A stretch of 8,643 bases of DNA from Opitutia bacterium (lineage in GTDB: Bacteria > Verrucomicrobiota > Verrucomicrobiia > Opitutales > UBA953), in NCBI GenBank assembly GCA_947460445.1, contig CANHHS010000064.1, positions 1-8,643 on the forward strand. The letters are read 5' to 3'. Positions 1 through 6,728 of this stretch are shown here, one piece after another; position 1 is the stretch's first letter, and each line of letters opens with the position of its first letter. The notes beneath the pieces were generated by a model. It did not search any database. It had not been told where the DNA came from and saw nothing but the letters and a program-made list of their open reading frames with translations. A program made the position numbers and the translations under genes.

Positions 1-198
1 GACGGCGAAGACTACGAATTACTTTTTGCCGTCGAAGCTTCGCGTGCAGATTGGCTAGAAAGCCACTTTGCAAAAACCTTCCCGCAAACCCCTGTGCAAC
101 GGTTAGGAATTATTACAGCGGATACGGGGCTGAGCGATACACGGGGTGCCAAAATCCCCCAAGGTGGCCATAGCCACTTTGGCGTTAAGAAAGCTTAA
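1..198 (+). CDS. thiL: Thiamine-monophosphate kinase, C-terminal end (partial)
   Basis: Open reading frame entering from the left edge in frame 1 and ending at TAA (196-198), 65 residues visible. ThiL phosphorylates thiamine monophosphate to thiamine pyrophosphate with ATP, the last step of cofactor synthesis in the cytoplasm. The visible part begins with GEDYELLFAV, matching the conserved G-[GE]-[DE]-DYELLF segment of the C-terminal (AIRS-C-like) domain. It ends with GGHSHFGVKKA, which resembles the usual Gly-rich, His-Phe tail of the family. The motif and its distance from the stop fit ThiL; the N-terminal nucleotide-binding domain lies outside the window. The gene converges on the tRNA gene 14 bp away, and no obvious hairpin terminator lies between them. 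The identification rests on a short fragment, so another member of the AIRS/ThiL/PurM superfamily is possible but less likely. Confidence 0.85.
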   Translation, partial: DGEDYELLFAVEASRADWLESHFAKTFPQTPVQRLGIITADTGLSDTRGAKIPQGGHSHFGVKKA

Positions 199-212
199 GT
201 CGCCGCCCCGCG

Positions 213-284
213 TGCTCCCGCTGGGACTTGAACCCAGATCGCCGGCTTCGGAGGCCAGCATTCTATCCATTGAAATACAGGAGC
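213..284 (-). tRNA. tRNA-Arg (anticodon CCG)
   Basis: Read on the minus strand, this folds into a full cloverleaf. The acceptor stem is GCTCCTG paired with CGGGAGC, with one T-G wobble. The anticodon stem CTGGC/GCCGG encloses loop CTCCGAA, giving anticodon CCG (plus-strand 249-251), which reads the Arg codon CGG. The T stem CTGGG/CCCAG encloses TTCAAGT. The discriminator base is A at 213. The D stem has three pairs, with a T-T mismatch at the 10-25 position, and the D loop contains the expected GG. The CCA tail is not encoded (the next bases are CGC), so a CCA-adding enzyme is required. It lies between the end of the NlpC/P60-like gene and the end of thiL. Confidence 0.95.
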
Positions 285-293
285 GGCGGAAGT

Positions 294-309
294 CGGAGCA
301 AACGCTCCG
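294..309. other. Perfect 6-bp hairpin just upstream of the tRNA
   Basis: CGGAGC (294-299), loop AAAC, GCTCCG (304-309) form a perfect inverted repeat. It lies between the stop of the minus-strand exported-protein gene (343) and the 5' end of the tRNA (284). On the minus strand it is not followed by a T-run, so it is not a textbook terminator. It could still end the folA-side transcript, or form part of the tRNA 5' leader that is removed by RNase P. The stem sequence is also complementary to the 5' end of the tRNA acceptor stem, so the hairpin might keep the leader from mispairing with it; that is inference. Confidence 0.5.
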
Positions 310-342
310 CACGCGATACGGTCAAGTCACTTCCCTACGCAC

Positions 343-1545
343 TCACCGCTGACCTGCACGTAGTTCCGGCTTCAGACGATACCCTTGAATTTGCACTGAA
401 CTATCCGGTTGGTAAATCGCCATAACATCGTCCATCCGCTGGAAGACCCAGGGCGCGAGGATGTTCTCACCGTTCTTCGTGTAGACAATATCGTCGGCAA
501 TAAAAACGCAGGAGTGGAGAACGCTATCGGACGACACAAATGCTAATACATCACCAAAGCGATACGGCGCATTCACACGCTCGTACTGGCTCAGCAATGC
601 ACCTGCTGCGAGCCGAGTGTCTAAATAGTATGACCGGGGCGTATTGTTGAAGAAATTCAGCGACGTCCAATGACAGTCAGGTAAACGACCATTTACTGTC
701 TGGTCGAGCGTCGGGAAGGTATAAAGCCGACGACGTGCTAGCGCAGGCAAGAGATGCGATACATCAATCTCCGTAACACTGTCCCGCTGATTAGCGGCAT
801 GAAGTAAAGGAAGCGTATCCGCATCCGCAAATCCTCCAGACCAATAATTACTAAGTGCCGTGATATCTGCGTTTGGAGGCAAACGCAGCGTCAAAAGAAG
901 GGTACGCGTTCGCGTAATCGTCTTAAACACTTGGGTAACTTCTTCGGGTGATTGCGAAAAGAGAAGCAGTGTACGCAAATCGCTAAACGCCAGAGCCCGG
1001 CCACGACGCCATACCATTTTACGGAAAAGTTCTTTCTGCTTGTCACTCAACTTTGACTGTCGCAACCAGTCCTCGAGATCTGCACCGATGACAAAAATAG
1101 GATTTTGGTGAAACTCATTTAAGTCGCATTTTGCCAACTCAAGGTAAACAACCGAACGCATCTCAGGTGTGAGCGCAATCAAGTCGTCAACGGTCGGAAA
1201 AATTACCAGCGCCCCGTCTTGCTGCTGGCGTTGTGCAGGATCAAGCAAGCGAGTTTGGATATCTGCAGGAATGCCTGCTCGTTGAAAAAGGGCGCGCACC
1301 GAGGCGTCCGTACCATTCGCAAACGCCCAACGCGGCTTTGAACTCGGTTTACCGACCAACTCAATTAAATAGGAAGGAGCCTCCAGGTAAATGGCGCGGA
1401 TGGTAATATCGCCGTAAGTGGCGGACTTAGACGTCCAGACTGGCTCACCATTAAGCACTTCTGCAGTGCGCAAAGCAGCTTCGACGGAGCAAAAAAATCC
1501 AAGTCCGAGGGCGAGAATTGCCGTACGCATACGTATATTTAACAT
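343..1545 (-). CDS. Exported protein with C-terminal NlpC/P60-like (papain-fold) domain
   Basis: A 400-residue protein of uncertain function. Residues 1-23 look like a Sec signal peptide: Arg at 5 and 7, hydrophobic core about 9-20, likely cleavage after VEA. Export across the inner membrane is therefore expected. I do not recognise residues 24-280. The last 110 residues resemble an NlpC/P60-type cysteine peptidase. A candidate nucleophile Cys291 sits in PDCHWTSLNFF, the strand motif GDVLAF at 331-336 precedes candidate His344 in LHSCVFIADDIVYTKNG, and a third polar residue may be Asn358. Family members usually cut peptidoglycan stem peptides or act as amidases; the actual substrate here is not shown. 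An alternative start at Met6 (1530) would shorten the n-region; neither start has a clear ribosome site. It lies 49 bp downstream of folA on the same strand and may be co-transcribed with it. Confidence 0.8.
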   Translation of the reverse strand: MLNIRMRTAILALGLGFFCSVEAALRTAEVLNGEPVWTSKSATYGDITIRAIYLEAPSYLIELVGKPSSKPRWAFANGTDASVRALFQRAGIPADIQTRLLDPAQRQQQDGALVIFPTVDDLIALTPEMRSVVYLELAKCDLNEFHQNPIFVIGADLEDWLRQSKLSDKQKELFRKMVWRRGRALAFSDLRTLLLFSQSPEEVTQVFKTITRTRTLLLTLRLPPNADITALSNYWSGGFADADTLPLLHAANQRDSVTEIDVSHLLPALARRRLYTFPTLDQTVNGRLPDCHWTSLNFFNNTPRSYYLDTRLAAGALLSQYERVNAPYRFGDVLAFVSSDSVLHSCVFIADDIVYTKNGENILAPWVFQRMDDVMAIYQPDSSVQIQGYRLKPELRAGQR

Positions 1546-1594
1546 TTGTAAATAACCCGACAGTGCAAGCCTCTAAGAGACTGGGAAATCCCTT

Positions 1595-2086
1595 TCAGCG
1601 CGTCCTAACCTCAAAAGACAGCACGGTATCCGCCTGTCGCGAAAACCGCTGACTGATGACCGTCGGAAAAGCTTTCTCCCAGTTCTTTGGAAAGAATCGA
1701 TCGCCCTTAATTTCCATCCCAACTCGGGTGATATACAAGCGTTCGCAAAAGGGAAGACCCTCAGCATAAATACGTTCACCACCTGTAATCCAAATTGGTC
1801 CAGGCCAAGGCATGGATTGTGCAACAGCGATGGCCTCGGACATATGTGTGACGACTTCAGCTCCTGGAAACGCGCCCTGCCCTGCACGCGCAATCACAAC
1901 GGTGCCACGTGCAGGCAATGCCTTCCCTAACTCCTTATAGCACACCGGACCCTCAATCATAACCCCTCCCTCAGTTAGGGACTGGAAGTATCGGGTATCC
2001 TCGGGAATATCCCAAGCTAAACGCCCAGCCGCACCGATGGCTCCATCAGGGGCGACAGCCACGATACAATGTATAGGCTTAGGCAC
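1595..2086 (-). CDS. folA: Dihydrofolate reductase, GTG start
   Basis: DHFR reduces dihydrofolate to tetrahydrofolate with NADPH in the cytoplasm. With a GTG start at 2086 the protein is 163 residues, the normal length for the family, and its N-terminus runs VPKPIHCIVAVAPDGAIG, matching the usual short lead into the first strand. Key features are the W-x-I-P-x-D segment (WDIPEDTRYF, catalytic acid Asp30), the coenzyme-binding WITGGERIYAEGLP (99-112), LYITRVG (118-124) and GDRFFP (128-133). The usual I-M-G-R-x-T motif is replaced by MIEGPVCY (43-50), so the conserved Arg-x-Thr is missing. The reading frame stays open up to 2311, but that would run into the divergent chaperone gene and add 75 residues without family support. 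No spaced Shine-Dalgarno is visible, only AGGGGG abutting the GTG. The exported-protein gene follows. Confidence 0.9.
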   Translation of the reverse strand: MPKPIHCIVAVAPDGAIGAAGRLAWDIPEDTRYFQSLTEGGVMIEGPVCYKELGKALPARGTVVIARAGQGAFPGAEVVTHMSEAIAVAQSMPWPGPIWITGGERIYAEGLPFCERLYITRVGMEIKGDRFFPKNWEKAFPTVISQRFSRQADTVLSFEVRTR

Positions 2087-2176
2087 CCCCCTATCGGATG
2101 CATACTCTGACCAAAGGCAAGCGACAGTACCTTCATCTTTGACACACCCGCCGGGGCATCCAAGCGTGGCAACCCC

Positions 2177-3847
2177 ATGGTTATCACCTGGCTTAACAGC
2201 GCCACCCAGAAGCACCACCGCATCATCTTCGGATTTTTGCTGGTGGTCGTTAGCGTATCCTTTGTCTTCTACACAGGAGCAAGTCACAACGAAAACGGGC
2301 TTCGCAAACACCCGAGCTATCTCGGCGTCGACCTCTACAACGAACGCGCCATTGAACGTTTCAATGATGCGCTCATGTTGGGTAATAACACAAGCGATAG
2401 CCGTGAGCGCACGTTGCAGATCTGCTTAAGCATCGCCCGTAAAAATGTCGCCGACTCGCTCGACATCCCAACGCCAACTGAAAATGAAGTCCAAGAACGC
2501 GTAAAGGCAGTCCTCGCACGCGGCGTACCCAACGCACCCGCACCCGATGCAAAAACTTGGGAGGCATTTATCAGCACAGTACAACAGACCTTAGGTTGCA
2601 ATCGCGCCGAAGCTTTGGTTCGCCTGCAAACAGTCATCGAAGATCAGTTACGCTGGGAGAAAACCGCCCAATTGCTTGCAGGACCAGGCTATGCATCCGT
2701 CGACGAAGTCCGTAAAGCCCTTGAGGAAGACGGCGCTAAATGGACGGTGGAAGTTGCCCAGCTCGACTTCGCTAACTTCACGCCAACGATTACAGAAGAC
2801 TTAGCCAAAGCCGAGGCGTACTTTAATGCGTCAGTCGAAAGCTATCGGATTCCCGCTCGCCTGACCGTGCGCGCTGTGACCTTCCCTGTACCGAAGATTA
2901 AAGACCGGGCAGTTAGCGACGAGGAAGTACTGACCCATGCTTATAACTTTGCCACAGAACTCGGCCTCGAAGCAGGCAAAGTCGCCGAACAAGCTAAAGC
3001 TCGTCGCTCCGAAATCGAACAACGCATTCGCCTCCGGGCAGCTATCGAAGAATCATCGGCACAACTTTCCGATGAATTAGCGGAAAGCTTCCCTGGGGAT
3101 AAGCCTGCCCCCGCAGCCATCGAGTCCTGGATTAAGTCGCACGGCGGCACCACTCGCAACCTGCCCCCATTCGATGCAGGCAGCCCCATCCAATCACCGG
3201 GCGTGCCTGTAGCCGCCATTAGCGCTGCGGAAAACCTCGGTGATAAGAGCTGGCATACCGACATCTACACAACCTCGTCTGGCCCCGTACTCCTGCTTAT
3301 ACAAGACCGCACCCCTTCACGCCTACCCACATTTAAAGAGGTGAAAGATAAAGTCGTCGATGCGTGGAAACAAGCAGAACGCGGGCGCCTCTTTATCGTC
3401 CGAGCCAATGAACTCGGTAAGACCCTTAAAACGAACACTGCTCAATCAAAGAATTTCTCGGAAAGCGCGCGTTCCCTTGGACTAAACTTAAAAACAGCAC
3501 CTGCAGCTTTCACGGCAGCTGAAACGCCTGAAAACTTACGCGGAGTCAACATACCCACTTACTTAGCTCTCAGCGATGCCGGTGCGGGTAAAGTCACCGA
3601 TCCACTCCGGGTGGAAGGTGGAAACTTTATTTACCTCTACGTTGCCAACCGTGACGTCCCCAAAGTTGACGTTAACGGCGAAGACTTCAAAAAGATGCTG
3701 AATGCACTGGCACGTCAAAACGCACGGACCACCTTACTCGGACGAGCCAGTTTCAACTTCAGCGGTGAAAATGGCAGCGAGAACAGCAAAGGCTTACTCG
3801 ACGAACTAACGAGCGATCCTTCTAGCAGCATACCTAGCGCTCGTTAA
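2177..3847 (+). CDS. PpiD/SurA-like membrane-anchored periplasmic chaperone
   Basis: A 556-residue protein with the PpiD-type layout. There is a short basic cytoplasmic stub (QKHHR, 11-15), one transmembrane helix at about 16-34, then a long periplasmic part. Residues 80-240 look like a SurA/PpiD N-terminal chaperone domain: helices rich in charged residues, a TENEVQERVKAVL segment, then a YFNASVESYRIPARLTVRAVTF segment like the one preceding the parvulin domain in relatives. The region about 290-380 occupies the parvulin position but lacks clear prolyl-isomerase motifs. Residues 460-525 resemble the C-terminal chaperone part, and the tail 527-556 is polar and probably disordered. Such proteins help outer-membrane and secreted proteins fold. 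ATG 2177 is chosen because it keeps the membrane anchor; the ribosome site is weak. It is divergent from folA across 90 bp and stops 9 bp from the opposing hydrolase gene. Confidence 0.8.
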   Translation: MVITWLNSATQKHHRIIFGFLLVVVSVSFVFYTGASHNENGLRKHPSYLGVDLYNERAIERFNDALMLGNNTSDSRERTLQICLSIARKNVADSLDIPTPTENEVQERVKAVLARGVPNAPAPDAKTWEAFISTVQQTLGCNRAEALVRLQTVIEDQLRWEKTAQLLAGPGYASVDEVRKALEEDGAKWTVEVAQLDFANFTPTITEDLAKAEAYFNASVESYRIPARLTVRAVTFPVPKIKDRAVSDEEVLTHAYNFATELGLEAGKVAEQAKARRSEIEQRIRLRAAIEESSAQLSDELAESFPGDKPAPAAIESWIKSHGGTTRNLPPFDAGSPIQSPGVPVAAISAAENLGDKSWHTDIYTTSSGPVLLLIQDRTPSRLPTFKEVKDKVVDAWKQAERGRLFIVRANELGKTLKTNTAQSKNFSESARSLGLNLKTAPAAFTAAETPENLRGVNIPTYLALSDAGAGKVTDPLRVEGGNFIYLYVANRDVPKVDVNGEDFKKMLNALARQNARTTLLGRASFNFSGENGSENSKGLLDELTSDPSSSIPSAR

Positions 3848-3856
3848 GTTAAGAGC

Positions 3857-4624
3857 TCAGGTTAAGACCGCATCCAGAAACCCACTTCGCGCGTCGAAGT
3901 GTGGGTTGTGACCGCTTTCCGGAAGCGTGACGACATCCCCATTCGGAAAATACTGAAGGAAGCCCGGAATATCTTCGTCGAGGACGTAGTTCGACTGACC
4001 GCCACGGATTAAACGTGTTGGACCTTGATAAGACTGCCCAGGCAGGAGCGGGTTTTCTTGAATCCCAGGTAGCCCTCGCTCGAGTGCATCGAGGTTTACC
4101 TTCCAAAGCCAATTTCCTGTCGGGCCCTGACTGAGATTGGTGAGAATAAATTGCCGGAGGGCCCAATTCGAAATGTGCACCTCCAAGGCGTTTTCAGCAT
4201 CCCGACGACTCTTGAGTGTCGATAAATCAACCGAACGCATCGCTGCAAACTCGGCCATAAACCGTGGCGCATAAACCCTCGGGGCAATATCCACGACCGT
4301 CAGCCGACTCACGAGCGCTGGGTGCTCGACGGCCAAGCGCATGGCAACCTTACCCCCCAAGCTGTGGCCTAAAAGGTGCACCGGGGCGATGCCCGCGTCT
4401 TTGATCCACGCCACTACATCTTCAACCATATCGGTGACGTGACACCCATCTGCCCAAGGCGAGTCGCCATGGTTACGTAAATCGAGGGCAATCACACGCG
4501 GACCACGCAGCGCCAAAGCTGCACCCGCAGATTGCCAATTACGTGAAGAGCCGAGCAATCCGTGCAAGACGACCATTGGTTGCCCGCTTCCACCTAACTC
4601 TCGACTGACGAGTTTGACGGTCAC
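3857..4624 (-). CDS. Alpha/beta-hydrolase of the YbfF/ABHD11 type
   Basis: A 255-residue cytoplasmic esterase-type hydrolase, complete for the family. Motifs in order are the oxyanion segment HGLLGSSRNW (21-30), DLRNHGDS (48-55), the nucleophile elbow GHSLGGK with Ser88, VDIAP (111-115), LIRGGQSNYV (205-214) and SGHNPHF with candidate catalytic His239. The DLRNHG and VDIAP motifs are typical of YbfF/ABHD11 proteins rather than of BioH or haloalkane dehalogenases. The Asp often found in the late acid motif is Asn212 here, so the acid may be Asp112, as in the VDIAP position; this is inference. The substrate is unknown; relatives act on small acyl esters or thioesters. Translation starts at GTG 4624, which overlaps the pilT stop as GTGA, so translational coupling is likely. 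Why a hydrolase is coupled to a pilus motor is not evident. Confidence 0.9.
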   Translation of the reverse strand: MTVKLVSRELGGSGQPMVVLHGLLGSSRNWQSAGAALALRGPRVIALDLRNHGDSPWADGCHVTDMVEDVVAWIKDAGIAPVHLLGHSLGGKVAMRLAVEHPALVSRLTVVDIAPRVYAPRFMAEFAAMRSVDLSTLKSRRDAENALEVHISNWALRQFILTNLSQGPTGNWLWKVNLDALERGLPGIQENPLLPGQSYQGPTRLIRGGQSNYVLDEDIPGFLQYFPNGDVVTLPESGHNPHFDARSGFLDAVLT

Positions 4625-5727
4625 TGCACAATACGACCACCCGATGTCTGAATGCCTGCTAATAGCATTTCTAAAGCACGTGCATTGGGTGAACGCGCCA
4701 AGGCTTCGGATTTATTGATAGCACCTGAACGCACCAACGCATATAAGTCTGTATTCATTGGGTGCGAGCCGGACTCTTTACCGGCATCCACTAAGTCAGG
4801 AACTTTCTCGAAATGCCCTTCGCTCAAAATGCTTCGTGCGAGCGGATCGACACGGAAGACTTCACAAGCAGGCATCACCCCGCTGCCATCAGCACGTGGC
4901 ACCAATGTTTGTACAATGACCGCACGCAGACACGAAGCGATAGTGCGACGGGCAGAAACTAATTCCTCAGGTGAGAAAAATTCGAATAAGCGCTGAACCG
5001 CCTGCTGGGCACTGCCCGCATGGAGCGTCGACATAACTAAGTGACCGGTCTCTGCGGCATGCAAAGCCGTTTCAAAAGTCTCCCGGTCGCGCATTTCGCC
5101 AATTAAAACCACATCAGGGTCTTGACGAAGCGCTGCACGGAGACCGGGTGCAAAACCTGGGACATCAATACCGACTTCACGCTGACTAAAGCTACAAAGG
5201 TTATCCGTAAAAATATACTCAACAGGGTCCTCAAGCGTCACCACATGTAAGTCGGCTGTTTCATTTAGATGTCGAAGTAAGGCAGCCAGGGTAGAACTTT
5301 TTCCAGAACCTGTCGGGCCACAGACGAGGACAATACCATCTCTGTATTCAGCTAATTCGGAAAGCTTAGGGTCAAGGTGGATATCCTTTAGAGATGGCGG
5401 TGTCGATTTCACCAAACGTAAGACGACGCTCGGCGTGCCACGTTGAAAGAAAGCATTCACGCGATAGCGACCACGCCCTGTGGCAATTCGGTCGAATGCA
5501 TAGTCAATCTGGTGATCTTTCTGCCAGGTCTGGACAAAGAGCTTAGGCAGGGTGGCATCAATGAACGCGTTGATCTCTTCAGCCTTCAATGGCTGCATCT
5601 CGGCAGCTACCAAAGCCCCATCGACGCGAAAGAGTGCCGTCCGGCCGGTCTTAAGGTGAATATCGCTCGCTCCATGCTCCACGGCTAGGCGGAGTAGGTC
5701 ATCGATAAGGGTAGGTATTTCAGCCAT
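4621..5727 (-). CDS. pilT: PilT-like type IV pilus retraction ATPase
   Basis: A 368-residue cytoplasmic hexameric motor of the GspE/PilT family that powers pilus retraction for twitching motility and DNA uptake. The N-terminal PAS-like half contains GASDIHLKTG (19-28) and FRVDG. The C-terminal RecA-like half contains Walker A GPTGSGKS (137-144), the catalytic Glu of TLEDPVEY (Glu166), the Asp box LRAALRQDPD (196-205), Walker B VVLIGEMRD (206-214) and the His box GHLVMSTLHAGSA (228-240). The length matches PilT (about 345-370). The PilT signature AIRNLIRE is altered to LARSILSE (296-303), so a PilU-like or divergent role is possible. ATG 5727 is preferred over an upstream in-frame start at 5859, which would add 44 residues that overlap dapA. 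It is coupled to the downstream hydrolase by a 4-bp overlap and is divergent from dapA. Confidence 0.88.
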   Translation of the reverse strand: MAEIPTLIDDLLRLAVEHGASDIHLKTGRTALFRVDGALVAAEMQPLKAEEINAFIDATLPKLFVQTWQKDHQIDYAFDRIATGRGRYRVNAFFQRGTPSVVLRLVKSTPPSLKDIHLDPKLSELAEYRDGIVLVCGPTGSGKSSTLAALLRHLNETADLHVVTLEDPVEYIFTDNLCSFSQREVGIDVPGFAPGLRAALRQDPDVVLIGEMRDRETFETALHAAETGHLVMSTLHAGSAQQAVQRLFEFFSPEELVSARRTIASCLRAVIVQTLVPRADGSGVMPACEVFRVDPLARSILSEGHFEKVPDLVDAGKESGSHPMNTDLYALVRSGAINKSEALARSPNARALEMLLAGIQTSGGRIVQ

Positions 5728-5756
5728 GGGGTTTTTGTTTGTCTCCGGTGCAAGTG

Positions 5757-5789
5757 AGAGGATTGTTAAATCCGCTAAACAGCGGAAAC
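5757..5789 (+). promoter_or_regulatory. dapA leader: distant ribosome site plus hairpin before the start
   Basis: The best Shine-Dalgarno match, AGAGGA (5757-5762), lies 27 nt before ATG 5790, which is too far for normal use. Between them is a perfect hairpin: TCCGCT (5771-5776), loop AAAC, AGCGGA (5781-5786). If it folds, the effective spacing drops to about 11 nt (8 nt before the stem and 3 after it). The alternative SD-like AGCGGA is inside the stem and only 3 nt from the ATG. The hairpin could therefore either help or restrict initiation. This is inference from sequence only. Confidence 0.4.
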
Positions 5790-6728
5790 ATGGCCCATAC
5801 TGGCACACAGACAGGCAACTCCCGGAAACCCTTTGGGACAAACCATTTCTGCGGCGCACACACTGCGCTGGTAACCCCCTTTAGCTCCGGAAAAGTCGCC
5901 TGGACTGACCTTAGCCGTCTCGTTGAACAGCAAATCTCAGCGGGTATCAGCGGCCTCGTTTCGGTCGGGACCACTGGGGAATCCCCTACCCTTGGCCACG
6001 ACGAGCACATCGAGGTTATTCAACGTACCGTGGAGGCAGCCAAAGGCCGCGTACCCGTCATGGCGGGAACTGGGTCCAATGCGACCGCCGAAGCTATCGA
6101 CCTCGTCCAACGGGCCGATGCGGTTGGTGCGGATGCTCACCTCCAAGTCGCACCCTACTACAACAAGCCAAGCCAGGAAGGTCTCTTCCGACACTTCAGC
6201 GCCATCGCCGAGTCCACCGATCGGCCCATCATGCTGTACTCCATTCCTGGTCGCTGTGGTATTGAAATTTCTGTCGAGACGGTTGTTCGCCTTCGCTCGA
6301 AGCACCGTCACATCATCGGCATTAAAGAAGCGGGTGGTCAGGTTGAAAAAGCCGCCCGACTCGTACGCGAACTCGACACCGAATTCCTCGTGGTATCGGG
6401 CGACGACTCCCTGACCGTTGACTTTGCAGAAGTTGGCGCACGCGGCATCATCTCCGTTGCTTCCAATTTCATCCCAGGCCCGGTTGCTCAACTCGCCAAA
6501 CTCACTGGTGAACGTAAATTTGCTGAAGCTAAAATCCTGCATGCGAAACTCGCAGACATCTTTAAAGTTCTGTTCGTCGAACCGAACCCCGTACCCGTCA
6601 AGCACGCCATGAAGCGCGCTGGGCTCATCAGCTCAGCCGAAGTTCGTCTGCCGCTGTGCGAGATGTCAGACGCCAACCGCTTACTCGTTGAAAAGGTCGT
6701 CGCTGCGACCTTATCCTCCCTCTCATGA
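5790..6728 (+). CDS. dapA: 4-hydroxy-tetrahydrodipicolinate synthase
   Basis: Condenses pyruvate with aspartate semialdehyde, the committed step to diaminopimelate and lysine. The protein is a TIM-barrel aldolase of 312 residues. Family landmarks are TALVTPF (25-31), GTTGESPTL (60-68) with the Thr-Thr pair of the active site, PYYNKPSQEG (122-131), MLYSIPGRCG (148-157) with Tyr150 and the carboxylate-binding Arg155, GIKEA with Schiff-base Lys179, and SGDDSL (203-208). It is about 20 residues longer than usual at the N-terminus: MAHTGTQTGNSRKPFGTNHF precedes the normal beginning, and no later in-frame start codon exists. An open frame extends up to a TTG at 5739 without family support. The stop overlaps the dapB start as ATGA (6725-6728). 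It is divergent from pilT across 62 bp. Confidence 0.96.
   Translation: MAHTGTQTGNSRKPFGTNHFCGAHTALVTPFSSGKVAWTDLSRLVEQQISAGISGLVSVGTTGESPTLGHDEHIEVIQRTVEAAKGRVPVMAGTGSNATAEAIDLVQRADAVGADAHLQVAPYYNKPSQEGLFRHFSAIAESTDRPIMLYSIPGRCGIEISVETVVRLRSKHRHIIGIKEAGGQVEKAARLVRELDTEFLVVSGDDSLTVDFAEVGARGIISVASNFIPGPVAQLAKLTGERKFAEAKILHAKLADIFKVLFVEPNPVPVKHAMKRAGLISSAEVRLPLCEMSDANRLLVEKVVAATLSSLS

Noticed and set aside
213..284. tRNA as an integration site for a mobile element
   Set aside because: No integrase gene and no repeated copy of the tRNA 3' end was seen in the window.
297..325. Possible tRNA promoter on the minus strand (TTGACC, 17 bp, TTTGCT)
   Set aside because: The -10 matches only 3 of 6 positions and falls inside the hairpin at 294-309; not enough to annotate.
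2139..2144. Perfect TTGACA (-35) upstream of the chaperone gene
   Set aside because: No -10-like hexamer at 16-18 bp spacing; probably chance.
2087..2311. N-terminal extension of folA to an in-frame ATG at 2311
   Set aside because: It would overlap the divergent chaperone gene by 135 bp and add 75 residues with no DHFR similarity; GTG 2086 gives a normal-length protein.
5728..5859. N-terminal extension of pilT to 5859
   Set aside because: The added 44 residues overlap the dapA start and do not match PilT N-termini; MAEIPTLIDDLLRLA at 5727 does.
5937..6605. 222-residue open frame opposite dapA
   Set aside because: Antisense shadow of a clearly recognised enzyme; composition and lack of motifs show no independent coding.
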